Assembly (NCBI GenBank): GCA_025055175.1
Contig: JANWYT010000020.1
Span: 1 to 64,000 of the forward strand
DNA: 64,000 nucleotides
From: Anaerolineae bacterium
Lineage (GTDB): Bacteria > Chloroflexota > Anaerolineae > Aggregatilineales > Phototrophicaceae
Reading direction: 5' to 3'
Part shown: piece after piece, positions 9,815 through 18,781 of the stretch
How positions within the stretch are numbered: the stretch's first letter is position 1
Layout: each line of letters starts with the position of its first letter
Position numbers and translations under genes: made by a program
Notes under the pieces: generated by a model
What the model saw: the letters and a program-made list of their open reading frames with translations, nothing else
Told to the model about the DNA's origin: nothing
Database searches by the model: none

Positions 9815-9840
9815 CCCATCGTGATCTAGAAGACGATGGG
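9815..9840 (+). promoter_or_regulatory. Hairpin in the leader of the DsbA-TPR operon
   Basis: CCCATCGT and ACGATGGG form a perfect 8-bp inverted repeat with a 10-base loop, ending 22 bases before the dsbA-like start. It could be an RNA stem in the leader or a DNA operator. No T-run follows it, so it is not a terminator. Confidence 0.4.
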
Positions 9841-9862
9841 ACATGGGACGAAGGGATATTCA

Positions 9863-10693
9863 GTGAACAACTCCAGCGCGCTCAATTACGTCGTCGTCGC
9901 CGCTGTCTTCCTGGGAGTGGGCCTGCTGATGGGCTTGAACTTGGGCGGCTCATCGTCGCTCAGCGCGGAACAGGTGCGCACTATCGTCCGCGAAGAAGTG
10001 CCGCGCCTCTTGAGCGCCGAGCAGATCGTCAGCGCTGTGCAGGCGGCCTTTCAGGCCAACGCGCCTGGCGCTGGTGGTGGATTGAGCGCTGATGAGGTGC
10101 GCGCTATCGTCCAGAGCGCTCTGGCCAATGCTGGCATGAGCGGCCCAGACCGCTTTGAGCTGGTGGACGACGATCCCTCTATCGGGCCAGACGATGCTCC
10201 AGTCGTCATCGTCGAATTCAGCGCCTATGCCTGCCCTTATTGCGCCCGTCATTTCCAACAGACCTTCATCCCGCTGCTGGAGAACTACGGCCAGTACATT
10301 CGCTACGTCTATCGCGACTATCCCGTCATCAATCCCAGCATCTCTATCCCGGCAGCGCTGGGCGCTCAGTGCGCCAACGAACAGGGTAAATTCTGGGAGT
10401 ACCACAACGGCCTGTTTGAGAACCAAAGCCGCCTGAGCGAAGACTTCTTCAAGGAACTGGCCGGGACGCTGGGCCTGGATACGGCGGTCTTCAACGAATG
10501 CTACGACACTCAGCGCTACCGCGAAGAAATTGACTTCGACTACATCGACGGCTCGTCCAAAAACATCGGCGGGACGCCCGCCTTCTTCCTCAACGGCCAG
10601 TTCATCAGCGGCGCACAGCCCTACGCCCTGTTTGAGCGCCTGGTCTTGCGTGAACTGGAGAAGCAGGGCATCAGGCCACAACAAGCACAATAA
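9863..10693 (+). CDS. Membrane-anchored DsbA-family thiol oxidoreductase
   Basis: 276 aa from the GTG at 9863, which is preceded by AAGGGA with a 6-base gap; the ATG at 9836 has no such site. An N-terminal membrane anchor (about residues 8-28) is followed by a low-complexity stalk with two similar LSADEVRAIV blocks. The thioredoxin-fold DsbA domain (about 100-270) has the redox motif CPYC in SAYACPYCARHF and the cis-proline loop GGTPAFFLNGQ. The arrangement matches BdbD/DsbA-like proteins (Thioredoxin_4). It should oxidise or isomerise disulfides of exported proteins on the outer face of the membrane. The next two genes follow after 3 bases and 3 bases and encode exported TPR proteins with six conserved cysteines, plausible substrates. 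No DsbB or VKOR partner is in the window. Confidence 0.9.
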   Translation: MNNSSALNYVVVAAVFLGVGLLMGLNLGGSSSLSAEQVRTIVREEVPRLLSAEQIVSAVQAAFQANAPGAGGGLSADEVRAIVQSALANAGMSGPDRFELVDDDPSIGPDDAPVVIVEFSAYACPYCARHFQQTFIPLLENYGQYIRYVYRDYPVINPSISIPAALGAQCANEQGKFWEYHNGLFENQSRLSEDFFKELAGTLGLDTAVFNECYDTQRYREEIDFDYIDGSSKNIGGTPAFFLNGQFISGAQPYALFERLVLRELEKQGIRPQQAQ

Positions 10694-10696
10694 GGC

Positions 10697-11938
10697 ATGC
10701 ACGGACGCAAGATCAACCGCGACTACCGCCGCCCCTTCTTCAGAAGACAGCGCAGCGTCTCCCAGACCAGCCTGTTGATCCTACTGGGTCTGATCGTGAC
10801 CATCCCGCTGCTGGCCAGTTGGCAGTTCAGCGCTCTACAACTGGCAGCGTTAGAAGTCATCGGCATGGCCCCCACCAGCACGCCCTTCGCCAGCTTCTGG
10901 GCTAGCGAGGGACAGGCGCGCTACCTGGCAGGAGACTTGCGCGCGGCTGCCGAATTCTATCGGCGGGCTGTCGAACTGCAGCCCAACAACCCCAACTACG
11001 TGTACGAATACGGCCGCGTGTTGCTCGAGATAGACGGCTACGAACAGGCCGCTGAATTGGGCCGACGCCTGGTCGAAATTGCCCCGCAAGACCCGCGCGG
11101 CTATGCCCTGCACGCCAGCGCCCTGGTCTGGTCAGACCCAGCGGCTGCCATCCCCATCGCCATTAGCGGCATTGAACTGGGCCAGCCTTTCGCTCCGCTG
11201 AACGCCGCCCTAGCGGTCGCCTACACCAACATCGGCCGCTACCAAGAAGCGTTGCAGCGCGGTGACCTGGCCATCCGCCAAAATCCGCTGGACGCTACTG
11301 CCCGCCGCAGCTACAGCTACCCGCTCATCTTCGTCGGGCGCTACAGCGAAGCCATCAACCAGCTAGAACAGGCTATCGCTATCAATCCGCGCCAATTGCC
11401 ACCCTATTTTGAGCTGGCTAGCCTCTACCGTCGCCTCGATCAACCTGAGATGGCCATCGCCATTTATCAACGTATCATAGAATACGATCCCAACAACGCA
11501 CGCGCCTATCTGCGCCTGTGCGAGACCTACGCCGCCGCCGGCCTCTTCATCGAAGCCGAGCCATTCTGCCAGCGTGCCCTAGACATCGATCCTGCCTACG
11601 CCGATGCTCATCGTATGCAGGGCCAGTTGCGCTACAGTCGGCGCAACTACGAAGGCTCGATTGAATCGTTCAACACCTGCATTCGCCTGGGTTCAAACGC
11701 CATTGAATGCTACTACATTCGTGGCCTGGCTCACTACTTCTTGGGCCAGTGCGACGAAGCTTGGGCTGTGTTGAACGAATCGCTCAGGCGCGTCAATCCT
11801 GACTTGACGCCCATCGTCAATTCGATCAAGATCGGCTTGACCAACGTCACGGTGAACTGTGCCGGCTACCGAGGCCGTGAACTGCCCACGCCTATCCCGC
11901 CCACTCCTATTCCACCCACTCCGATCGGTGGCATTTAG
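10697..11938 (+). CDS. Exported TPR-repeat protein, copy 1, with six conserved cysteines
   Basis: 413 aa. A basic N-terminus and one membrane segment (about residues 25-45) place the rest outside the cytoplasm. About eight tetratricopeptide repeats follow, for example SEGQARYLAGDLRAAAEFY, PPYFELASLYRRLDQPEMA and MQGQLRYSRRNYEGSIESF. The tail is PTPIPPTPIPPTPIGG. Six cysteines lie in LRLCETY, EPFCQRA, NTCIRL, IECYY, GQCDEA and VNCAGY, and they recur at matching spacing in the next gene. It starts 3 bases after the DsbA-family gene. TPR domains are protein-binding scaffolds and no partner is evident. Confidence 0.85.
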   Translation: MHGRKINRDYRRPFFRRQRSVSQTSLLILLGLIVTIPLLASWQFSALQLAALEVIGMAPTSTPFASFWASEGQARYLAGDLRAAAEFYRRAVELQPNNPNYVYEYGRVLLEIDGYEQAAELGRRLVEIAPQDPRGYALHASALVWSDPAAAIPIAISGIELGQPFAPLNAALAVAYTNIGRYQEALQRGDLAIRQNPLDATARRSYSYPLIFVGRYSEAINQLEQAIAINPRQLPPYFELASLYRRLDQPEMAIAIYQRIIEYDPNNARAYLRLCETYAAAGLFIEAEPFCQRALDIDPAYADAHRMQGQLRYSRRNYEGSIESFNTCIRLGSNAIECYYIRGLAHYFLGQCDEAWAVLNESLRRVNPDLTPIVNSIKIGLTNVTVNCAGYRGRELPTPIPPTPIPPTPIGGI

Positions 11939-11941
11939 CTC

Positions 11942-13186
11942 ATGTACATCCGCCGCGAAGCCAGCAGCCTGTCGTTCCGCACCACGTCCAAGAGGCCGCA
12001 CCGCTGGCGCTGGGTGGGCCTGCTGCTGGCCTTGATCGTAGGCCTAGCCTACTTCGTCTACACTCAGCCGCAGCAGATTAGCCAAGCTGTGCTGGAGTTG
12101 GCGGGCCGGCGCCCCACGCCGCTGCCGCTGCCTGGGGTGCTGGTGGGCCAAGCCGAGAGCGCCTTCCGCGCCGGCCAGCTCAGTCAAGCTATCAGCCTTT
12201 ATGAACAGGCCCTGGTGCAGCGCCCAGAGAACGTCGACTTCCTGTACGCTTATGGTCAACTGTTGGTCGATGCCAATCGTCCCGACGAGGCGATTGAGGT
12301 CAGCCGTCGTATTTTGGCCCTGAACCCTGGTGACGTGCGCGGCTTGGCCCTCCAAGCGCGCGGCTTGGCCTGGCAGCGCCAGGGAGCGCTGGCCATTCCC
12401 ATCGCCATCGCGGCGCTGGCCACTGATCCTAGCAATGCCGCTCTGCTAGAAGCGCTCAGCCGCGCCTATCTGGCTGAAGATCGCTGGCAAGACGCCCTGG
12501 ACGCTGGTCTGCGCGCCGTCCAGGCCGATCCCGACGACGTGCGCGCCCGCTGGGCCTACGCCAACGCCCTCGCCGCCGTCGGCGCAGGCCAGCGCGCCAT
12601 CGAACAGCTTGAACGCGCCCTCGCCCTCGCGCCCAACTTCCTGCCACCTTACTTTGAGTTAGCTTTCTTGTACTTGGCCCTCGACCGCGATCAAGAAGCC
12701 ATCGATTTGTACGACCGTATCCTGAGCATAGAGCCGCGCAACGCCCGCGCTCTGTTGCGCCAATGCGAAGCCTACCGCAAGATAGGCGAATTCCAGCGCG
12801 CCCTGGGCTTGTGCCAGGACGCCGCCGACGCTGATCCCAGCTTCGTGCCAGCCCAGTTTCGCCTGGGTCAACTGCGTTACAGTCGCCGCGAATTCGACGT
12901 CGCCCAGGCAGCCTTTGAGCGCTGCTTGGCGGCTGATCCAGACAATCTCAACTGCCAGACCATGCTCGGATTGACCTTCTATTACCTGGGGCGCTGCGAC
13001 GAAGCGCGCGCGCGCCTGGTTTCGGCTCAGGTTCAGGCTCAGGCACGCGGCATATCGAACACGGAACTCATCAGCCAGGGCTTGTTGCTGCTGTCAGGCG
13101 ACCCAGAATGTCGCGGCTTAGCCATCATGCCGCCCACGTCCACCCCAGAGGCGACGCCAGAAGCGACCCCGCCTAGCGAAGACTAG
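11942..13186 (+). CDS. Exported TPR-repeat protein, copy 2, paralogue of the preceding gene
   Basis: 414 aa. One N-terminal membrane segment (about residues 22-42), then about eight TPRs collinear with those of the preceding gene. Shared landmarks are PPYFELAFLY, GQLRYSRREF and YYLGRCDEA. Cysteines in RQCEAY, GLCQDA, ERCLAA, LNCQTM, GRCDEA and DPECRG match copy 1; for example the first two are 16 residues apart in both, and the third and fourth 10 apart in both. The tail is Thr/Pro rich. The duplication is old, since protein similarity is moderate. It ends the dsbA-TPR-TPR operon and is followed by a convergent histidine kinase gene 27 bases away. Confidence 0.85.
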   Translation: MYIRREASSLSFRTTSKRPHRWRWVGLLLALIVGLAYFVYTQPQQISQAVLELAGRRPTPLPLPGVLVGQAESAFRAGQLSQAISLYEQALVQRPENVDFLYAYGQLLVDANRPDEAIEVSRRILALNPGDVRGLALQARGLAWQRQGALAIPIAIAALATDPSNAALLEALSRAYLAEDRWQDALDAGLRAVQADPDDVRARWAYANALAAVGAGQRAIEQLERALALAPNFLPPYFELAFLYLALDRDQEAIDLYDRILSIEPRNARALLRQCEAYRKIGEFQRALGLCQDAADADPSFVPAQFRLGQLRYSRREFDVAQAAFERCLAADPDNLNCQTMLGLTFYYLGRCDEARARLVSAQVQAQARGISNTELISQGLLLLSGDPECRGLAIMPPTSTPEATPEATPPSED

Positions 13187-13213
13187 CTCCAACAATCCGC
13201 ACTTCAAGCCAGC

Positions 13214-14791
13214 TCACGCTGACCTGCTTGGCTTGGGCGGCTGCTTGGGCAGCCAGACGACGAAGGTCGCCCCTCGACCTGGGCCGTCGCTCTCTGCGTG
13301 AATGCGCCCTCCGTGCGCACTGACAATCTCGCGGACGATGGCCAGTCCCAAGCCCGTGCCACGCCGAGGGCCGCGCGCCTTATCCACCTGGTAGAAGCGC
13401 TCAAAGATGCGTGGCAGGTCTTCGCTGGGGATGCCTATGCCGCTGTCGCGCACGATCAGCTCCACGCCCTCGCCTGGCGCGTACAGACGCAGGCTCACCT
13501 GTCCGCCGTTGGGGGTGTACTTCAGGGCGTTGCTCAAGAGATTGGTGATGACTTGAGCTAAGCGGTCGCCATCACCGACGATAGGCAACTCAGGTGGAGC
13601 TTGCACTGCTAAGTCGATGGCCTTGCTCTGAGCCACCACCGCTAGGCGTTCTGCGATGGCCCGCGCCGCCCGAGCTAAATCCACTCGGTCGAAGTGCATG
13701 GATAGGCGTCCGCTCTGTAGACGAATGAGGTCAGTCAGCTCCACCACCAAGCGGTTGAGGCGCGCCGCTTCGTCGTGGATGATTCGAGCGGCTTGGGCAG
13801 GGTCTTTAGCTGCACCGTCTATGATGGCTTGAGAGTAACCCTGGATAGAAGTGAGCGGCGTCTTCAGATCATGGCTGACGTTGGCGACGAAATCGCGCTG
13901 AGCTTCTTGGCTGCTACGCACTTCGTGGGCCATATGATTGAAGGCTTGGGCCACGCGCCGCAGCTCTTGCGCGCCTTGTTCTGCCACGCGCACGCTGTAG
14001 TTGCCGCGCGCGACGGCTTCTGCTCCTTCAACTAAAGCCTTCAGCGGGCGGGCAATGCTGCGGCTGATGGCGAAGGCCAGCCCGAAAGCCACTAACGCGC
14101 CGATGAAGCCAGCCTGGATGATGGGCGGCAGCAGGGCGCGACCGAACTCGCTCAGGGCGCTCTGCAGCGAGCGCGTCGGGCGCGGCTCTGCGATCAGCAG
14201 AAGAGCAGGCTGGTTGGGACGCAGGGCTGGCGCTTCGCGGGCCACGCCAGCGAAGACCCACTCCTGCCCGTCTGGATCGTGGAACGTGCCGAAGAACTGG
14301 CGCGTCTCGCGCAAGGCTCGCTGCAAGAAGGGATTGTTGTAGTCGTCCATGCGCGGCGCTAGCGCGTCATTGAGCTGGAATGTACCGCTGGTATCGTGGA
14401 GGACGCTGAAAGTTCCCTTTTGCTCAACCAACCACAGCACGCGCACGCTGCGCGTCTCAGCGAAGTCGTTCATGAGATCGACAAAACGGCTCAATGTCAG
14501 GCGGTCGCGCCTCCGCCCGCCCAGGGCGATCAGATCGCGCAGGTTGAGGCCCTGGGCGATGGCAGCGATGCGCTGGTAGCTCTGCTCCAACGGAGCGGCC
14601 TGGGTGCTGAACAGCAGCAGCAGCGCTAGGCTGATGACGCCCAACGACACAGCCAACATGAACAGATAAGAGGCGAAGAGGCGCTGGCGCAGCGTGAAGC
14701 GGCGCGGCTGCCCTTGTGCCTTAGGGCGAGCAGGCGCGCTGCTGGCCAGGCTAGTCCAGGCGTCGTTGCTGAGAGGTTCATTCGCTGACAA
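13214..14791 (-). CDS. Membrane sensor histidine kinase (HAMP, HisKA, HATPase)
   Basis: 525 aa. Two membrane segments (about 38-62 and 222-244) flank an extracytoplasmic sensor region (about 63-220). The HAMP domain is about 240-292. The H box has the phospho-accepting His at about residue 307 (FVANVSHDLKTPLTS). The ATPase domain has the N box NLLSNALKY, G1 RDSGIGIP, F box RIFERFYQVD and G2 GTGLGLAI. The layout matches the PhoR/WalK-type group. It starts with TTG at 14791, overlapping the end of the response regulator by 14 bases, with GGAGTAGG upstream. The signal sensed is unknown. Confidence 0.93.
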   Translation of the reverse strand: MSANEPLSNDAWTSLASSAPARPKAQGQPRRFTLRQRLFASYLFMLAVSLGVISLALLLLFSTQAAPLEQSYQRIAAIAQGLNLRDLIALGGRRRDRLTLSRFVDLMNDFAETRSVRVLWLVEQKGTFSVLHDTSGTFQLNDALAPRMDDYNNPFLQRALRETRQFFGTFHDPDGQEWVFAGVAREAPALRPNQPALLLIAEPRPTRSLQSALSEFGRALLPPIIQAGFIGALVAFGLAFAISRSIARPLKALVEGAEAVARGNYSVRVAEQGAQELRRVAQAFNHMAHEVRSSQEAQRDFVANVSHDLKTPLTSIQGYSQAIIDGAAKDPAQAARIIHDEAARLNRLVVELTDLIRLQSGRLSMHFDRVDLARAARAIAERLAVVAQSKAIDLAVQAPPELPIVGDGDRLAQVITNLLSNALKYTPNGGQVSLRLYAPGEGVELIVRDSGIGIPSEDLPRIFERFYQVDKARGPRRGTGLGLAIVREIVSAHGGRIHAESDGPGRGATFVVWLPKQPPKPSRSA

Positions 14792-15476
14792 GTTTGTAGC
14801 CTACTCCCCAGACTGTCTCTATGCTGGCGGTCATGCCCTTCAGCTTGTGGCGCAAGTGGGCGATGTGAACATCGACGGTGCGGGTTTCACCGGCAAAGCT
14901 GTAACCCCACACCACGTCCAGCAGCTTCTCGCGGCTGAAGACCACGCCGCGATTCTCCACCAGCAGGCACAGCAGATCAAACTCTTTCATCCGTAATTCT
15001 ACACTGCGACCATCCACTTTGACGGTGCGCGCTTGTGGATCGATGACCAGATTCCCCAAGCTGAGCAGACGATTGCTGCTGAGTGGGCCGGAACTAGCTT
15101 CGCTGCCGCGCTTCTCGGTGCGGCGCAAGATGGCCTTGATGCGCGCCACCAGCTCGCGCGGGTTGAAGGGCTTGGTCAAATAGTCATCCGCCCCCAGTTC
15201 CAGCCCGACGATCTTGTCGATATCTTCGCTGCGGGCCGTGAGCATGATGATAGGAACGTCGGATTGAGCGCGCACACGGCGACAAACCTCTAGGCCGTCC
15301 AAGTGAGGCAACATAATATCCAGCACCACCAAAGCAGGCGGCGCTTCCTGGATCACCTTCAGGGCGCTCAGGCCGTCCAACGCCGAAACGACGCGGTATC
15401 CTTCTTGCTCTATGTACATGCTGGCTAGGTCAATAATGCGCTGCTCATCATCAACCAGCAGGATCGTCTCTGCCAT
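14778..15476 (-). CDS. OmpR/PhoB-family response regulator
   Basis: 232 aa. The receiver domain (1-115) has acidic residues DDE at 9-11, the phospho-acceptor Asp at 53 in LVVLDIMLPH, TAR, and LTKPF with the conserved Lys. The C-terminal winged-helix domain (about 130-230) ends with VWGYSFAGETRTVDVHIAHL and VWGVGYKLV. It is the cytoplasmic partner of the overlapping histidine kinase and is transcribed first. Target genes are unknown. Confidence 0.95.
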   Translation of the reverse strand: MAETILLVDDEQRIIDLASMYIEQEGYRVVSALDGLSALKVIQEAPPALVVLDIMLPHLDGLEVCRRVRAQSDVPIIMLTARSEDIDKIVGLELGADDYLTKPFNPRELVARIKAILRRTEKRGSEASSGPLSSNRLLSLGNLVIDPQARTVKVDGRSVELRMKEFDLLCLLVENRGVVFSREKLLDVVWGYSFAGETRTVDVHIAHLRHKLKGMTASIETVWGVGYKLVSE

Positions 15477-15607
15477 CGCTAGCTAAGCCTCATGAGAATG
15501 TGATGTGGGACATCGTCTATATTGTGCCGCGAATTGAATTTTAGTGCAGGCCAAGCTGAACAGGTTTGTGTCTGGCGTATGAGCGCGCCTGGGGCTAAGA
15601 TTACGTC

Positions 15608-16573
15608 ATGACAATCCGCTTGCACCTGCCCTATGAAGAACTCCCGATGGTTGAAACCCTCTCTGCTGTGCCTCACCTGGCTGAAGATGTCTCGCGCCGC
15701 CTCATCTCGGCTTGCAATCTGTGCGGCGGCACAACCACCGCGCCGTATTGTCCACAGAATGGGCGTGGCCTCGTCCAATGCGTTAGCTGCGGCCTGGTCT
15801 ATGTCGGCCAACAACCCGATGCCGAAGCGCTCTATACGCTCTACAGCGCCAACTATTTCAAAAACGATCACTCCGGCGAGGTAGGCTACACCAACTACGC
15901 GGCAGATGAACCCAACATCCGCAAGACAGCCCATAAGCGCCTGGCTCACATCGAACGCTTCGTGCCGCGAGGCCGCCTGCTGGACGTAGGCTGCGCGCTG
16001 GGCTTCGTCATGGACGTGGCCCACGAGCGCGGTTGGCAGGTAGAAGGCCTGGATGTGTCGCAGTTTGCCATCGAAACCGTGAAGACGCGCTGGGGCTACA
16101 CCACCTATCATGGTAGCCTGACGGAGCAGAATTTGCCCAGCGCCGCCTACGACGCCATCACCATGTACGACGTGATCGAACACGTCCCCGACCCGCGCGC
16201 TTACGTCCAGGAAGCAGCGCGCCTGCTGCGGGCAGGCGGAATCTGCGAGTTGGCCACTCCTGACATAGGCAGCTTGCCCGCACGCCTGACGGGCAAGCGC
16301 TGGATCGGCTACAAACTGGCCGATGAACACGTCTACTATTTCAGCGTGGCCACCCTGACGCGCATGTTCAACGATGCAGGCTTCGACGTGGTCTATGTGC
16401 GCCACGTAGGCAAGCACGTCACGCTGCGTCTGTTCCTTGATCGCCTGGGTTTCTATGTCCCGCTGTTGGCCCGACCCTTGCAAGGGCTGGAGCAGCGTCT
16501 CCAGCTCTCGCAGCGCTCATTTTACGTCAATCCATTAGACATTGTGGCCATCACAGCGCGGCGGCGCAGCTAG
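15608..16573 (+). CDS. SAM-dependent methyltransferase with N-terminal zinc ribbon
   Basis: 321 aa. Two CxxC pairs near the N-terminus (CNLCGG and CVSCGL) form a small zinc-ribbon-like module. They are followed by a class I methyltransferase domain (about 95-230) with motif I LLDVGCALGFVMDVA and motif IV-like YDAITMYDVIEHV (Methyltransf_23 type). Proteins of this build often act in the synthesis of cell-surface sugars or lipids, but the substrate cannot be named here. It may lead a run with the DM13 gene, the membrane protein and the ClC channel, each separated by fewer than 20 bases. The start is supported by length only, and no strong ribosome site is visible. Confidence 0.85.
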   Translation: MTIRLHLPYEELPMVETLSAVPHLAEDVSRRLISACNLCGGTTTAPYCPQNGRGLVQCVSCGLVYVGQQPDAEALYTLYSANYFKNDHSGEVGYTNYAADEPNIRKTAHKRLAHIERFVPRGRLLDVGCALGFVMDVAHERGWQVEGLDVSQFAIETVKTRWGYTTYHGSLTEQNLPSAAYDAITMYDVIEHVPDPRAYVQEAARLLRAGGICELATPDIGSLPARLTGKRWIGYKLADEHVYYFSVATLTRMFNDAGFDVVYVRHVGKHVTLRLFLDRLGFYVPLLARPLQGLEQRLQLSQRSFYVNPLDIVAITARRRS

Positions 16574-16587
16574 GCGAGCTTCCGATC

Positions 16588-17247
16588 ATGGACGGGCAGA
16601 TTCGTGGGCTGCTGATCGGCGTTTTAGCCCTGCTCGGCGTAGCAGTTTGGGCCTTCCCCCAGTGGTATCCGCTGGTCAACCGCCAATCGGTGGTGGTAGC
16701 CTTCCCTGGCCTGGAGCTAGAAGCACAGGCTGACTTTCTGCTGCTGCCGCCGGCTGTACGCCAAGCCTATCAAGAGCTACGCGAGGGCAATAATCGCAAT
16801 CCGCCTCAGCCTGAGGTGGCACTGGCCCTGGTGCGCGCGCGTCTGCTGACTGAGGACAATCCTGCCCCGCCAGAGCTGGGGCCGTTCCAACTGCCGCCAG
16901 GCAGCAGCATTCTGCGGCGCGGCACTTTCCTCAACAATCGCGAACCGTATCGCGGGGCAGAAGGGGGCGTGCTGATCTACCAGCTGCCCGATACGTCGAC
17001 CTATCTGCGCCTAGAGGACTTCCGCACCACGCGCGCACCCGACCTGCGCATAGTGTTGACGCGCAATCCCGACCCTTACGATCCGCAAGGGGTGCGAGTG
17101 GATTACATCGACCTAGGTCCGTTGGTCTACAGCAGCGGCAATCAGAACTATGCTATACCGCGCGGGGTCGACTTCAGCCAGTACCCCACGCTAGCCCTCT
17201 ACTCGCCCAGCCTAAACTTCGTCATCAGTAGCGCCACCCTGCGCTGA
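16588..17247 (+). CDS. Membrane-anchored DM13 domain protein
   Basis: 219 aa. An N-terminal membrane segment (about residues 6-25) precedes a helical spacer (40-100). A DM13-type beta domain (about 110-219) has GTFLNNREPYRGAEGGVLIY, YLRLEDFRTTRAPDLRIVL, IDLGPLVYSSGNQNY and YPTLALYSPSLNFVISSA. DM13 domains are proposed redox or electron-transfer modules on extracytoplasmic proteins, related to DOMON. There is no cysteine in this copy, although the family often has one. It lies 14 bases after the methyltransferase and 13 before the next gene. Confidence 0.85.
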   Translation: MDGQIRGLLIGVLALLGVAVWAFPQWYPLVNRQSVVVAFPGLELEAQADFLLLPPAVRQAYQELREGNNRNPPQPEVALALVRARLLTEDNPAPPELGPFQLPPGSSILRRGTFLNNREPYRGAEGGVLIYQLPDTSTYLRLEDFRTTRAPDLRIVLTRNPDPYDPQGVRVDYIDLGPLVYSSGNQNYAIPRGVDFSQYPTLALYSPSLNFVISSATLR

Positions 17248-17260
17248 GGAGAGCCAGCCT

Positions 17261-18766
17261 TTGTCCACTCCAGCCCCACAGGCAGGACGCGCCCCCCTGG
17301 CCTTATTATTGCTGTTGGGCTGCCTGCCTGCGCTGCTGGCCTGGGGCGTGGCCTGGATCGTACATGGCGCTCCGCTGACGACTTATCGTCCGCAGGTGAC
17401 CAACGATACGGTGCTGTACTATCGCTACGCCTATACCTTTTCTCAGGTGGGATTGGGCGGCGCACCCTATGGTTCGGACGAATATACCGCGCCCTGGCCC
17501 GTCTTGGGACGCTTTGGGGCGCATGGGCCAGCTCTGGTGGGCCTCTACGGGACTTGGCTGGCGCTCATGGGGACAGAGCCATACAAGATTCATCTTTTTC
17601 ATGCCGCCTGGGTGGCGCTGGCTTTCGTGGTGCTGGCGCGCGTGGGCCGCTGGACGACGCGGCAGGTGTTTTGGGCAGCAGCCGCCTTGTCCACTTGTGC
17701 TTACCTGTTGTTCGGCCTGACCAACTTCCTACAAGAAGCCTTCCACTCAGGGGCGGCACTGCTGCTGGCCGCCCTGGCCATCGACCTGGGCCGACGGAAA
17801 CAAGTGAGCGCAGGACGTGCGTTGCTCTACGCGGCGCTACTGTTCTGGTTGGCCTGGACGCGCATGACCTGGGCTTTCTTGTTCGTGCCGCTGCTGCTTG
17901 GCTTGCTGCGTCCGCGTACCCTGGGCCGCTGGCTGCTCGCTTTGAGTCTAGCGCTGAGCCTGGCGCTGGCGGCCCTGGGGTTGTTCAATCAGACCACGCC
18001 GCCCGGCAACAACGCCGTGCTGGCTATCATCCGCAACCTGCTGAGCAACTTGCCCAGTGTCATCTCTATGCTAGCGCGCCATCTGTTCAACACGATCGAA
18101 TCGTGGCTGAACTTCAGCTGGCCTACGCCGCTGATCCCACTGCTGTTCATTGCATTGGCGGTAGTGGCCTACGTCCAATTGGCGCGGCAGCGGCGGCGCG
18201 ATGAACGGGCCTTGTGGGGGCTGATCCTCTACAGCCTATTCGTCGTCTCTGCCTTCACGCTGGCCTTTTATCTGGGGGCGTTCTGGTCGCGCATTGGTTC
18301 ACCTTTTTTCCTGTTCTGCCTCATGCTATTAGCTCATGCGGGCAAGACGCGCACGCTGGCGCCCCTCATCGTTGGGCAGCTGATTATTCTGGCCTGGTTT
18401 CCCCTCATGATCTCCAGCGAAACTCCTGATTACCACCCCGACGCCGCGCGCATCGCTGATTTTGAGCGCGCGGCTACCCTCATCGTGCTAGATGATGATC
18501 CGCCTTCAGACTGGTGCAACACGCTACTAGTGGATGGACGTCTGCTGGATGGTCGGCTTGTGGGCCTGCCACCTGCCCTGGGAGTCCACTTCCTGCGCGT
18601 CTACGATAACTTTGAGGCTGGCGTGCGCTCGCGTTATGTCTGGCTAAGCCAGGCCGCGCTGACTCGCCTGGACGAAGCCAGCGCTGCTCCTCTCGCCCTG
18701 CGGCCCATCGCTCAGCACGAAAATTTCACGCTGTACCTCAACGAACGTTCGGCCTGCCCATCCTAA
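17261..18766 (+). CDS. Polytopic membrane protein, glycosyltransferase-like (GT-C fold suspected)
   Basis: 501 aa with about ten hydrophobic segments and a polar C-terminal region (about 385-501). After the first segment comes a polar stretch with NDTVLYYRYAYTFSQ, which includes an acidic residue where GT-C/ArnT-PMT enzymes have one, and large loops follow. This suggests an undecaprenyl- or dolichyl-linked sugar transferase, but no diagnostic motif clinches it. The TTG start at 17261 has GAGGAGA 8 bases before it. Its place after a methyltransferase and a DM13 gene fits a surface-modification operon. Confidence 0.6.
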   Translation: MSTPAPQAGRAPLALLLLLGCLPALLAWGVAWIVHGAPLTTYRPQVTNDTVLYYRYAYTFSQVGLGGAPYGSDEYTAPWPVLGRFGAHGPALVGLYGTWLALMGTEPYKIHLFHAAWVALAFVVLARVGRWTTRQVFWAAAALSTCAYLLFGLTNFLQEAFHSGAALLLAALAIDLGRRKQVSAGRALLYAALLFWLAWTRMTWAFLFVPLLLGLLRPRTLGRWLLALSLALSLALAALGLFNQTTPPGNNAVLAIIRNLLSNLPSVISMLARHLFNTIESWLNFSWPTPLIPLLFIALAVVAYVQLARQRRRDERALWGLILYSLFVVSAFTLAFYLGAFWSRIGSPFFLFCLMLLAHAGKTRTLAPLIVGQLIILAWFPLMISSETPDYHPDAARIADFERAATLIVLDDDPPSDWCNTLLVDGRLLDGRLVGLPPALGVHFLRVYDNFEAGVRSRYVWLSQAALTRLDEASAAPLALRPIAQHENFTLYLNERSACPS

Positions 18767-18781
18767 GATATGGAGAGAACC

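Noticed and set aside
15479..16483. 334-codon frame opposite the methyltransferase
   Set aside because: The methyltransferase on the other strand has clear motifs, and the antisense product has none.
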